Shown: in pieces, positions 1 to 6,564 of the stretch | Layout of the letters: every line of letters begins with the position of its first letter | Position numbering within the stretch: position 1 is the first letter of the stretch | Assembly: GCA_022394775.1 (NCBI GenBank) | Contig: JAGFCB010000186.1 | Coordinates: 1 to 32,396, forward strand | Reading direction: 5' to 3' | Source of the DNA: Candidatus Poribacteria bacterium | Lineage (GTDB): Bacteria > Poribacteria > WGA-4E > WGA-3G | DNA: 32,396 nt | Position numbers and translations under genes: made by a program | The notes under the pieces: generated by a model | Seen by the model: only the letters and a program-made list of their open reading frames with translations | What the model was told of the DNA's origin: nothing | The model's database searches: none

Positions 1-471
1 CAGGTCTGGGTGGGCGATATCACCTACGTCCGCCTCAAGCACCGCTTCATCTATGTCGCTCTGCTCATGGATGTCTTCACACGCATGATTAGAGGGTGGA
101 AACTCAGTCAACACTTGACGCAATCTCTGACCTTGGAACCCTTAGAGCAAGCTTTACACCACAGGGTTGCGGAGATACATCATTCCGATCAAGGTGTGCA
201 ATATCTTTCAAGTGCTTATCTCTTGAAACTCAAAGCACACGGTATTGAGATTTCAGTCGCTCGCAGAGGGTGTCCATGGGAGAACGGATACGCCGAAAGG
301 TTGATCCGAACGCTCAAGGAAGAAGAAGTTCACCTCAATGATTACCAAGATATTACCGAGGCTCGAGAACGCATCGGGCATTTTATCGAACAGGTGTATA
401 ATGAGAAACGCCCCCATTCGGCGTTAGGGTATTTGACGCCTATAGAATTTCAACGAAAAACCTTCTCTTAA
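1..471 (+). CDS. IS3-family transposase OrfB, integrase core (5' partial)
   Basis: This is the C-terminal 156 residues of a DDE transposase that cuts and joins the ends of its insertion sequence. The frame is open from base 1 (QVWVGDITYV), so the true start is upstream. The rve/integrase core is complete in its visible half: first Asp in WVGDITYV (residue 6 of the fragment), second Asp in HHSDQGVQY (residue 63), and Glu in ENGYAERLIRTLK (residue 99). That gives the D-35-E spacing of retroviral-type integrases. The ending EKRPHSALGYLTPIEF is the typical IS3 OrfB C-terminus. There is no frameshift or stop in the visible part, so the element may be intact. In IS3 elements OrfB is usually made as an OrfAB fusion by frameshifting; that region is not in view. 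Confidence 0.93.
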   Translation, partial: QVWVGDITYVRLKHRFIYVALLMDVFTRMIRGWKLSQHLTQSLTLEPLEQALHHRVAEIHHSDQGVQYLSSAYLLKLKAHGIEISVARRGCPWENGYAERLIRTLKEEEVHLNDYQDITEARERIGHFIEQVYNEKRPHSALGYLTPIEFQRKTFS

Positions 472-521
472 CTTTGCTAATTTTTGGTCTAAATAAACGG
501 TGGCACTTCAAAAATTGGGCA
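1..521 (+). mobile_element. IS3-family insertion sequence, right part
   Basis: The window opens inside the transposase (orfB) gene of an IS3-type element, so the left end and orfA lie outside. Downstream of the transposase stop there are about 50 non-coding bases that include GGTGGCACTTC and end in ...TTGGGCA at 521. IS3-family elements end in CA, and a terminal inverted repeat in this place would be normal. The exact right end is inferred, because the left inverted repeat is not visible for comparison. Confidence 0.6.
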
Positions 522-966
522 GAATCGTCGTTGAGTGGTGTGTGCCTTCGCGGTACCGATGTTGCGTCAAACTCTTTGATCTTGTTCAATGAAGTTGCAG
601 GGATCTTCTATCTTTCGCGTCGCGGTTTCGCTCAACGCGAGAATCATTAGTGGAAAATCGCATTGGAGGTCGTCTGAAAATTTGATATCCCTGCTTCAAG
701 ACGTAGGAAGACTTCAGAAATCCTACCGCTTTAGCGGGGAGAGTATACCATCAGGCTTTATATCTGTGCATATTCTCGAATTTTTGACGATATGCACCTC
801 TTTCTCCCGAATTTGTGTCTTTAATTATAGAAGACATAATGTATGATGTTTAAGAAAATATCAACCTATAATACCAATTCAAAGAAACGAACCGGTAGAT
901 TAATGACTTTTTTCAATCTGATACGTTGCTTTAGTAGCAGAACCTTTGTTTTTTGAGGAAGACAGT
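522..966. other. intergenic region, no supported gene
   Basis: I see no convincing coding sequence here. An 85-codon open frame at 589-846 has no family resemblance and no good ribosome binding site. The stretch holds a small inverted repeat at 703-726 and a TATAAT at 867-872 that could be a -10 box for the gene at 967. No acceptable -35 lies 16-18 bases upstream of that box, so I do not call a promoter. Confidence 0.5.
703..726. repeat. small inverted repeat with TTCAGAAA loop
   Basis: Arms GTAGGA (703-708) and TCCTAC (721-726) enclose a loop that ends in TTCAGAAA. The loop edge resembles that of the hairpin at 13753-13775 (TCAGAAA), so this may be a member of the same dispersed hairpin family. 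The stem is only 6 bp, so the call is tentative. Confidence 0.3.
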
Positions 967-1515
967 ATGTTCCCAACTCCTTTCAAACGCATTGCCATCG
1001 TCTGTGGAATCAGTATTTTGTTCTTCTTACTCTGGAAGGCTACGCATACCCAATCGAAAGTGCAACCTGAATCGACGGTAACGCTGAAAACGGAAAACAA
1101 TATCCGGAGCGAACAACCCCGAAGAAGAAGGCCCTCCCGCGCTTTCAACACTATCCAAACAAGCGAACGTGAAGATTTGCAGAACTTTCAGGAATCTGAG
1201 TTTTACCGAGCCATCATTGATAACAATATCTTTCGACCTCTCGGTTGGAGACCTAAAAAGTCTCCGGCTGCGTATCGTCTTATTGGGACAGTTGTCTTCG
1301 CAGATGGAAAATCATCCCCTCAAGCAATTATCCAAACAACCCTCGGAAATCAGACGCATATCATCACCATCGGCGACACCCTTGCAGCGGGTACAACCGT
1401 TACCGATATCCAAAACAAACAAGTCATACTTGACAAAGCAGGGAAGCAAACTACCCTCAAGTTAAACGCATCGCCGGTAATAAGCACTTCTAAGAGGTAC
1501 CGGATACCCCGATAA
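967..1515 (+). CDS. GspC/PilP-like inner-membrane protein (type II secretion HR domain)
   Basis: A 182-residue single-pass membrane protein. Residues 1-8 are short and basic, a hydrophobic helix spans about 9-24 (IAIVCGISILFFLLW), and a charged linker follows (RRRRPSR). The second half matches the homology-region fold of type II secretion GspC: IIDNNIFRPLGW, then LIGTVVF, AIIQTTLGN, ITIGDTLAAGTTVTDI and VILDKAGKQTTLKL. In GspC this periplasmic domain contacts the GspD secretin. I chose the ATG at 967 because GAGGAAG sits 5 bases before it; an in-frame TTG at 946 has no such site. No other secretion gene is nearby, so it is an orphan here and its partners must lie elsewhere. A pilus-assembly PilP-type role is an alternative. 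Confidence 0.72.
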   Translation: MFPTPFKRIAIVCGISILFFLLWKATHTQSKVQPESTVTLKTENNIRSEQPRRRRPSRAFNTIQTSEREDLQNFQESEFYRAIIDNNIFRPLGWRPKKSPAAYRLIGTVVFADGKSSPQAIIQTTLGNQTHIITIGDTLAAGTTVTDIQNKQVILDKAGKQTTLKLNASPVISTSKRYRIPR

Positions 1516-1828
1516 TAGTGGATCATATCCTCGTGATAGACCCCGCGTTAAAGGGCGAGGCTTCCGCAAAAGTTATGCGAAAGCATTTATGGAATGCAGA
1601 AGCGGACTACACGCTTCAACATAGAAGCGAAGAGCGGCATATTTAGTCTACAGGAGTTTCATTCTGCTGAGGTTCAACGTCTCTTGCCTGTTCAAGTGCC
1701 TGTTTATTTTCTTGAGTTGGATTCAAAAGTACTCCTGCTTTTAAGAACGCTTCGTTTGATTTTCGTCGGACCGGCGTGGTTAGGAAACCTCGCCAGTGAT
1801 GGGACGAATTTATTATTCTGGAATCAAA
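1516..1828. other. intergenic region between convergent genes
   Basis: No gene is supported; a 95-codon frame at 1594-1881 looks random and overlaps the end of the NIPSNAP gene. The stretch contains CCTCG...CGAGG partial dyads at 1529-1560 and the hairpin at 1773-1794. A phrase at 1551-1572 (CCCCGCGTTAAAGGGCGAGG) recalls the subterminal hairpins of IS200/IS605 elements, but no transposase or second end is present. Confidence 0.5.
1773..1794. repeat. GC-rich intergenic hairpin (GGCG-GG / CCTCGCC type)
   Basis: Arms GGCGTGGTT (1773-1781) and AACCTCGCC (1786-1794) pair with a single mismatch across a 4-base loop. Its form, GGCGnGGTT...AAACCnCGCC, matches hairpins at 5853, 13753 and 28146. It lies 35 bases beyond the NIPSNAP stop but has no T tract on either strand, so it is listed as a repeat and not as a terminator. 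Confidence 0.55.
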
Positions 1829-2448
1829 CTATTGCATGGGTGAAAAAGGGGCAGGGAGCAGGAGTTTACTCTCCTGTGTGATAGGTCTGACGGAGCCTTT
1901 GGGGGGCCAGACACCCTTCTCTCGTGTCTCTGCTCGGATCCGGGCGCGTTCTTCAAAACTCTTGTATGCCCATATATGGATGAAATTGTTGACACCCCGT
2001 ATTCTGAGTACCAACAGCCCGCTAATGGTGAGCACTTCACGCGTTCAGCGATAGCAGCACCCCAGGCCTCTAAGACTTGCGGCATGCCTTCTGCAGGATA
2101 GGTGTACAGACGCATTTCATATAAGGGACCGATGTCTTTTTCTCCTAAAGGTTCCATAAAGGGGGCTGGCAGATAAATCTCGGATACCATTGATACAATG
2201 AGGTCACTGGTATCGGGTGGCCATACCGGGTTGGGTTCGGCTTCCGCAGCGCGTCGGATTTCTGCCCGCTGTTCGAGGCTTTCGTAGGGCCATACGGCGA
2301 CCATTTGATTCAAGGGACCGACTTCCGTATACCAGTGCCCACCGAGTTTTGAGAGTTTTTGTCGTCCTGACAGTTTCTCACCGAAGCGTTTCCAGTATTC
2401 TTGGAGTTGACCGAGTTTCAAGTTGTAGGTTCTTATCTCGTGGATCAC
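1829..2448 (-). pseudogene. NIPSNAP family protein, frameshifted
   Basis: Two tandem ferredoxin-like (dimeric alpha+beta barrel) NIPSNAP units are visible. Unit 1 starts IHEIRTYNLKLGQLQEYWKRF and unit 2 starts LYEMRLYTYPAEGMPQVLEAW. NIPSNAP proteins are small-molecule-binding or monooxygenase-like domains of unclear role. Translation starts at a GTG (2446-2448) 6 bases after GGAGG. The frame breaks near residue 150: frame one reads YSEYGV and then nonsense, while the family sequence resumes in the -1 frame as GVNNFIHIWAYKSFEERARI and runs to a TAG at 1829-1831. One base appears lost at the CCCC run at 1995-1998 (GGGG on the coding strand). This may be a true frameshift or a homopolymer sequencing error; the two halves are otherwise intact, which favours an error or a very recent mutation. 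Confidence 0.75.
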
Positions 2449-2491
2449 AACATGCCTCCTGCGTTTGCCGCTGCATTCCGAGTGGGGTTAC

Positions 2492-2514
2492 GGCACACAG
2501 CGTGTGCCTACTAC
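2492..2514 (-). repeat. dispersed GTAGTAGGCACACGC hairpin element
   Basis: GGCACAC (2492-2498) and GTGTGCC (2502-2508) form a 7-bp stem with a 3-base loop. Read on the minus strand the block begins GTAGTAGGCACACGC, and a near-identical core (GTAGCAGGCACACGC) occurs at 25356-25370. It overlaps the stop codon of the small gene at 2511-2648. No T tract follows, so it is treated as a repeat element. Confidence 0.5.
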
Positions 2515-2648
2515 TTTTCACCTTGCTTGCGGATTTCGACCAACTCTTCCAGAATGCGTCTGTGAAGACGATGTAATTCAAGACCTATTCCGATGCCGAT
2601 GGCAACCGACACTCCTGCTGCGAGAATAAGTTTCGTTTTTAAGGACAT
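2511..2648 (-). CDS. small single-pass membrane protein (45 aa), unknown function
   Basis: A short open frame starts at ATG (2646-2648) with GAGGG seven bases upstream and ends at TAG (2511-2513). The protein begins MSLKTKLILAAGVSVAIGIG, a hydrophobic glycine-rich helix at about 5-25. A basic amphipathic tail follows (LHRLHRRILEELVEIRKQGEK) that could form a cytoplasmic helix. It sits between the NIPSNAP gene and isocitrate dehydrogenase, in the same orientation, 38 bases after the icd stop. The clear ribosome binding site and protein-like composition argue for a real gene. I cannot assign a family. Confidence 0.6.
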   Translation of the reverse strand: MSLKTKLILAAGVSVAIGIGIGLELHRLHRRILEELVEIRKQGEK

Positions 2649-2686
2649 GTGTCGTCCCTCTATGATGTGCGGTGTGGGTGTCTTCG

Positions 2687-3931
2687 CTAAAAGTTTTCGA
2701 TGATCGCTGCACCGAATTCGGAGGTTCGCACCTTCGTCGCGCCTTCCATGAGACGCTCCAAGTCGTAGGTAACCCGTTTTTGGAGGATGGTTTTCTCAAG
2801 TCCATTGATAATGAGGTCAGCGGCTTCCTGCCAACCGATGTGTTCCAGCATCATCACTGCTGAGAGGATCAGGGACCCCGGATTGACAACATCTTGGTCG
2901 GTGTATTTCGGCGCGGTGCCGTGAGTCGCTTCAAAGAGTGCGACTTCGTCGCTGAGGTTACCACCGGGTGCCATGCCGATACCGCCAACTTGCGCTGCGG
3001 CTGCATCAGAGAGATAATCGCCGTTCAGGTTCGGCGTGACAAGGACATCGTACTCGTCGGTTCGCGTTAAAATCTGCTGGAGCATGCTGTCGGCGATTCG
3101 GTCATTGACGATAATCTTCCCTTCAGGACACTTACCGTCATAGTCGCTGTAGAGTTCGTCTTCCGTGATGGTTTGCTCAGCGAATTCCTCTTTGGCGAGT
3201 TCATATCCCCAAGCGCAGAACGCACCTTCGGTAAACTTCATGATGTTGCCTTTGTGGACGAAAGTAACGCTGCGTCTGCCGTGATCGATTGCGTATTGGA
3301 TCGCCATCCGTGCCAACCGTTTTGTGCCGAGAATGCTAATCGGTTTTATGCCGACACCTGAATCTTCGCGGATTTCTACTCCCATTTCAGAGCGAAGCAG
3401 TTCAATCACCTTTTTCACTTCGGGGGTGCCTTGTTCCCACTCAATACCGGCGTAGACATCCTCAGTATTTTCACGGAAAATAACGACATCCATTTTTTCG
3501 GGGTGTGTTACTGGGGCTGGAACACCTTGGAAGTAACGGACGGGGCGGACGCATGCGTAAAGTTCAAGCACTTGACGCAGGGTCACATTTAAACTCCGAA
3601 AACCGCCACCAACGGGTGTGGTCAAGGGGCCCTTTAGAGCGACACGGAAGTATTCAATCGCGTCAAAGGTATCTTGTGGTAGCCATTCGTTGTATTTCGC
3701 CATGGCGTTTTCGCCAGCATAGACATCAAACCAGATGATCCGCTTCTCGCTGGTGTAAGCCGTCTCAACAGCTGCATCAACGACGCGACGCGTCACTTTC
3801 ATGATGTCTCGTCCGATGCCGTCACCTTCAATCACAGGGATAATAGGTTCATTCGGCACGGCAAGCTGCCCGTCAACGAGTCCGATTCTTTCACCTTCTG
3901 TTGGTACTGTTAATTGCTCTAATTCAATCAC
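2687..3931 (-). CDS. icd: isocitrate dehydrogenase (NADP+)
   Basis: Catalyses oxidative decarboxylation of isocitrate to 2-oxoglutarate in the TCA cycle. Length (414 aa) and numbering track E. coli Icd closely. The substrate loop [13 protein letters not shown] carries Ser113, Asn115 and Arg119; Arg129 (VRPVRYFQG), Arg153 and Tyr160 ([11 protein letters not shown]) are in place; [14 protein letters not shown] is conserved. The cofactor loop [13 protein letters not shown] has Lys342-Tyr343, equivalent to E. coli Lys344/Tyr345, and Arg393 (LERLM) corresponds to Arg395; together these indicate NADP preference. The start is GTG (3929-3931), with GAGAGG seven bases upstream. It lies 94 bases downstream of the citrate-synthase-like gene and is probably cotranscribed with it; the gap holds a heptad repeat. 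Confidence 0.96.
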   Translation of the reverse strand: MIELEQLTVPTEGERIGLVDGQLAVPNEPIIPVIEGDGIGRDIMKVTRRVVDAAVETAYTSEKRIIWFDVYAGENAMAKYNEWLPQDTFDAIEYFRVALKGPLTTPVGGGFRSLNVTLRQVLELYACVRPVRYFQGVPAPVTHPEKMDVVIFRENTEDVYAGIEWEQGTPEVKKVIELLRSEMGVEIREDSGVGIKPISILGTKRLARMAIQYAIDHGRRSVTFVHKGNIMKFTEGAFCAWGYELAKEEFAEQTITEDELYSDYDGKCPEGKIIVNDRIADSMLQQILTRTDEYDVLVTPNLNGDYLSDAAAAQVGGIGMAPGGNLSDEVALFEATHGTAPKYTDQDVVNPGSLILSAVMMLEHIGWQEAADLIINGLEKTILQKRVTYDLERLMEGATKVRTSEFGAAIIENF

Positions 3932-3951
3932 TGGTCGTCCTCTCGAAATAG

Positions 3952-3979
3952 TTTTCGGTTTGCAGTTATCAGTTAAAAG
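3952..3979 (+). repeat. degenerate 7-bp tandem repeat (TTATCAG type)
   Basis: Four consecutive heptads are in register: TTTTCGG, TTTGCAG, TTATCAG, TTAAAAG. The repeat fills part of the gap between icd and the citrate-synthase-like gene. Heptads of the same consensus and period occur at 5789, 11689 and, more weakly, 30864. Confidence 0.5.
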
Positions 3980-4025
3980 ATGCTTTGATTGAATGTGTTC
4001 CTTCTTTACCTGAAAACCGATAATC

Positions 4026-5576
4026 CTAAAAGGCTTTCGTGCTTGCCATCCGGTTGTGTAATGCCACGACTTCGTTCGCGATTGTCATATCGTCAGTTGG
4101 TTTCGGGATGACATCAGGATGTGGCGGGATAACGGGTCGGATAATCTTCATCTGGAGTTGTTCCCGAGCATCCATCATCCATCCGAAGCCGCGGAAGATA
4201 TATGTCAATAGCGTTCTGTCGCTTTCATAGATGTCCAATCCTTCTTGAACTGCCCAACCCCCAAAGTCGGTGTTAGGTGTTAAACGGAGGGGTGGTTCAT
4301 CTTCGCGTCCCGGGCGGACCATGCCTTCAATGAAAGCGATTTGATAGATACGTTGCACAATAGCCAACCGCTTTTTCTGGCTGTCGTTGAGTTGGATGTC
4401 GTCGTTATCGATCGCTTCGAGGAACGGATTGAAATAGATAGCGGGTCTCGGATCTTGCTGGATTTCATCGGCGCGCCCGGCGGCAGCGATTTCTGGATGT
4501 CCAAAGGTTGGGAGTGCAGATTGCATCCGTTCACGGATCGCCGCTTCGCGCGCCTCGTCATCAAGCGGTTCAATTTGGTTGATAAACGCTGTCATATCGT
4601 GAATCGCACCGAAATGTCGATCACCATCTAAAGCCATCTGCGCTGCAACGAAGAAGTCAGAAACGGCACCTGTATGTAAAGTTGCGAGATAGCGTGCGAC
4701 AACGTTAGAACCGGCGGAACCGTGGTGTGTTTGTATGATACCCATCTGTTCTAAAATGTTCGCTTCGACGGTGCTTGCGTCTCGTCCTAAGAGGAGGCTA
4801 TAGCAAGTTTGAAAGGCTGTCTTTTCGCTTTGTTGGTGCGCGTTTATGAGATCAGTTGCTCGCATAGCAAGGACTTGCGGATGCAGGGCGGTGTTCTCAC
4901 GGAGTTGGTGCCGCATATATACGGAGATGACCCCGACAGCGACGTTTTCCATGTGCGTTTCGATAAATTCAAGTAAGAGTGAATCGGCGGACCGTGTACT
5001 GTTAATACCTTTTTGATCTGGGATCCCCAGTTTACGGAGTGTAGAGAAGTGTTGGATAGCCGCCTCAGGGCCGGCTTCGGGGAAGGCTTTAACAAATTCG
5101 GCGACCTGATTGATAAGGCGTTGTTCACCGGTTAGACTCTCTCTGCGGGTTGTAATGAATTCATAAAATTTCGCATCTATTAAATCTGACAGTACGGCTT
5201 CTTCATCGAGTCCACTATCATCTGTTTCAGGTCTCCTACCAAAAAGTCCTGCAAAGATAACGGCTGCGGGACTGAGTTTATCAGCGACAATTTCACTTTC
5301 GGACACAATCCCACGAATGGCAAAACTACGGATGTTCAAGGTGATTTGTGTGCCGCTACAATCGACTGCGACTTTGTGTAGTGCTGGATTCGCGAAAACA
5401 GTTGTGGATTGGGGCATCGAACTGAAACTTTTGAGGACTGCTGCAATCTCATCTTCCCCTAATTCAGTTGCTCTGTTTAAGGAATCCGTTACCGGTGCAT
5501 ACGCTGAGGCTTCTGGCACGTCTGCCAGGATTTTTCGGAGCGCGGCCTCCTGCGTCGCCTCCAAATTCTTGTTCAA
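4026..5576 (-). CDS. divergent citrate-synthase-like protein
   Basis: A 516-residue protein whose central and C-terminal parts read like a distant citrate synthase, the enzyme that condenses oxaloacetate and acetyl-Co[19 protein letters not shown] (about 283-300) resembles the HSDHEGGNVSAH segment carrying the first catalytic His. [11 protein letters not shown] (about 318-328) resembles the PLHGGAN segment with the second His. [11 protein letters not shown]...[10 protein letters not shown] (355-381) resembles GFGHRVYKNYDPRA with the catalytic Asp (here Asp375). The spacing of these three blocks fits, but the first block is altered and the protein is longer than the usual 380-440 residues. Start is TTG (5574-5576), 8 bases after GGAG. 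Its place just upstream of icd supports a TCA role. A relative with another acyl-CoA condensation or lyase activity is possible. Confidence 0.62.
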   Translation of the reverse strand: MNKNLEATQEAALRKILADVPEASAYAPVTDSLNRATELGEDEIAAVLKSFSSMPQSTTVFANPALHKVAVDCSGTQITLNIRSFAIRGIVSESEIVADKLSPAAVIFAGLFGRRPETDDSGLDEEAVLSDLIDAKFYEFITTRRESLTGEQRLINQVAEFVKAFPEAGPEAAIQHFSTLRKLGIPDQKGINSTRSADSLLLEFIETHMENVAVGVISVYMRHQLRENTALHPQVLAMRATDLINAHQQSEKTAFQTCYSLLLGRDASTVEANILEQMGIIQTHHGSAGSNVVARYLATLHTGAVSDFFVAAQMALDGDRHFGAIHDMTAFINQIEPLDDEAREAAIRERMQSALPTFGHPEIAAAGRADEIQQDPRPAIYFNPFLEAIDNDDIQLNDSQKKRLAIVQRIYQIAFIEGMVRPGREDEPPLRLTPNTDFGGWAVQEGLDIYESDRTLLTYIFRGFGWMMDAREQLQMKIIRPVIPPHPDVIPKPTDDMTIANEVVALHNRMASTKAF

Positions 5577-5741
5577 AATGAATTCTCCTTCGTTGACTAT
5601 TTAATAGTAAGTTCTATCTTTTAAACTTCGCCGAAATTTTGACGCGTCCGGATCCACACAACTACGCTTCACGCGACAGGACGGTGAAGTGCTCCCGTTT
5701 CCATTTAGAAGTTCTCGGTAATCTATGGTAACACCTATAAT

Positions 5742-5770
5742 ATTTTATCAGAATTCTGATAAAAAGTCAA
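5742..5770 (-). promoter_or_regulatory. promoter of the citrate-synthase-like/icd operon
   Basis: On the minus strand TTGACT (5770-5765) and TAAAAT (5747-5742) are separated by exactly 17 bases, a near-consensus sigma-70 promoter pointing at the TTG start at 5576. The implied leader is about 160 bases. The spacer is entirely occupied by the palindrome listed separately. Confidence 0.65.
5743..5764. promoter_or_regulatory. perfect 22-bp palindromic operator
   Basis: Half-site TTTTATCAGAA (5743-5753) is followed directly by its exact reverse complement (5754-5764). It fills the promoter spacer and overlaps five of the six -10 bases, the classic place for a repressor that blocks RNA polymerase. 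The symmetric AT-rich shape suits a dimeric winged-helix regulator; Rrf2-like and Fur-like sites have this general size, but I cannot name the regulator and none is encoded in the window. Confidence 0.65.
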
Positions 5771-5788
5771 GATAAAATTGGAAAATGG

Positions 5789-5812
5789 TTATCAGTTATC
5801 AGTCATCAGTCA
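5789..5812 (+). repeat. 7-bp tandem repeat array (TTATCAG)
   Basis: TTATCAG, TTATCAG, TCATCAG and a partial TCA run in perfect 7-base register. This is the cleanest of the four heptad arrays in the window and lies in the 540-base regulatory gap. Confidence 0.65.
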
Positions 5813-5852
5813 AAGAGATAGATAGTTCCTTGATTGCTAAGGTCTCTGCAGT

Positions 5853-5869
5853 CGGGGTTTGAAACCCCG
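5853..5869. repeat. intergenic hairpin CGGGGTTT-G-AAACCCCG
   Basis: A perfect 8-bp stem with a one-base loop, of the same pattern as the hairpins at 1773, 13753 and 28146 (stem ending GGTT/AACC). There is no T tract on either strand, so it is unlikely to be a terminator. Confidence 0.6.
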
Positions 5870-5955
5870 CCAACAGTGTGGCATGGATTATCTCATCCAT
5901 AAACGTATCCTTTTAAAGGTTAATTTTCCAGAAACTGATAATCTCGCATTAAAAT

Positions 5956-5986
5956 TTGACTTGCAGAAATGCGGATTTTGTAGTAT
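5956..5986 (+). promoter_or_regulatory. possible promoter for the microcompartment genes
   Basis: TTGACT (5956-5961) and TAGTAT (5981-5986) are separated by 19 bases, longer than ideal. It is the best sigma-70-like pair upstream of the BMC shell gene and would give a leader of about 120 bases. Confidence 0.35.
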
Positions 5987-6116
5987 CATTATTAACGAGC
6001 GTATTTGATTAAGGAACCTACGCACGTATCCATATTATAGCAAAATTACAAACACACATCGGGAGTGCGTTGCGGGGGGTCTTACATTCTATTTTTACAG
6101 ATAAGGAGCTAACTAC

Positions 6117-6419
6117 ATGCGCAATGAAGCATTAGGAATGGTTGAAACACGCGGACTCATCGGTGCGGTTGAAGCTGCCGACACCATGGTGAAAGCCGCA
6201 AACGTCAAATTGGTTGGAAAAGAACAGGTCGGTGGTGGTTTTGTCACCGTCATGGTTCGCGGAGATGTGGGTGCGGTGCAAGCCGCGACGGATGCTGGAG
6301 CAGAAGCTGCGAAAGCAGTCGGTGAATTAGTCTCGGTACACGTCATCCCTCGCCCACATACAGATGTGGAGACTCTTCTCGGCGGAGGCTCAGAGGAAGC
6401 GAAAAGTCCGAGCAAATAA
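6117..6419 (+). CDS. bacterial microcompartment shell protein, BMC-H (PduA/EutM type)
   Basis: A 100-residue single-BMC-domain protein that would assemble into hexagonal shell tiles of a bacterial microcompartment. The fold signature is complete: [21 protein letters not shown], then the pore-side segment [25 protein letters not shown], then [26 protein letters not shown]. The central pore loop is VGGG (38-41), close to the small-residue loops of EutM/PduA that pass small polar metabolites. The C-terminal tail (82-100) is short and charged. AAGGAG lies 8 bases before the ATG. The only other compartment-type gene in the window is the aldehyde dehydrogenase 145 bases downstream; no BMC-P pentamer or BMC-T gene is present. 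Confidence 0.95.
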   Translation: MRNEALGMVETRGLIGAVEAADTMVKAANVKLVGKEQVGGGFVTVMVRGDVGAVQAATDAGAEAAKAVGELVSVHVIPRPHTDVETLLGGGSEEAKSPSK

Positions 6420-6428
6420 ATCGGCTTT

Positions 6429-6464
6429 GTAGGGCGAGGAATAACTTTCTTGCCTTTGCCCTAC
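6429..6464. repeat. inverted repeat GTAGGGC...GCCCTAC
   Basis: Seven-base arms at 6429-6435 and 6458-6464 lie in the gap between the BMC gene and the aldehyde dehydrogenase. The ends resemble those of the element at 31960-32022 (GTAGTAGGG...CCCTACTAC), so it may be a short member of the same dispersed family. A weak attenuating hairpin is also possible. Confidence 0.4.
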
Positions 6465-6564
6465 TCCGCTTTACCAGAGAATATGTTAGCATCTCCACGG
6501 GTTCCGTATCTAAGGTGCCGCCTTGTGGTTTTACTACGTTTTCCTTGAGTTACTGGAGGGCTGA

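Larger units (their letters stand above)
5577..6116. other. regulatory intergenic region between divergent operons
   Basis: A 540-base gene-free region separates the minus-strand citrate-synthase-like/icd operon from the plus-strand microcompartment genes. It contains a minus-strand promoter with an embedded palindrome (5742-5770), a TTATCAG heptad array (5789-5812), a GGGGTTT/AAACCCC hairpin (5853-5869) and a candidate plus-strand promoter (5956-5986). No open frame in it looks coding. Confidence 0.7.

Noticed and set aside
589..846. 85-codon plus-strand frame after the insertion sequence
   Set aside because: No ribosome binding site and no family-like sequence; composition like random intergenic DNA.
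867..872. TATAAT as promoter of the GspC-like gene
   Set aside because: No acceptable -35 box at 16-18 bases spacing.
946..966. TTG at 946 as start of the GspC-like gene
   Set aside because: The ATG at 967 has GAGGAAG five bases upstream and starts the usual short basic N-terminus before the membrane helix.
1551..1572. Resemblance to an IS200/IS605 terminal hairpin
   Set aside because: No transposase, no second end and imperfect pairing; too weak to call a mobile element.
1594..1881. 95-codon plus-strand frame
   Set aside because: Overlaps the end of the NIPSNAP gene and shows no protein-like pattern.
5853..5869. GC-rich hairpin as a terminator
   Set aside because: No T tract on either strand and no gene ending next to it.
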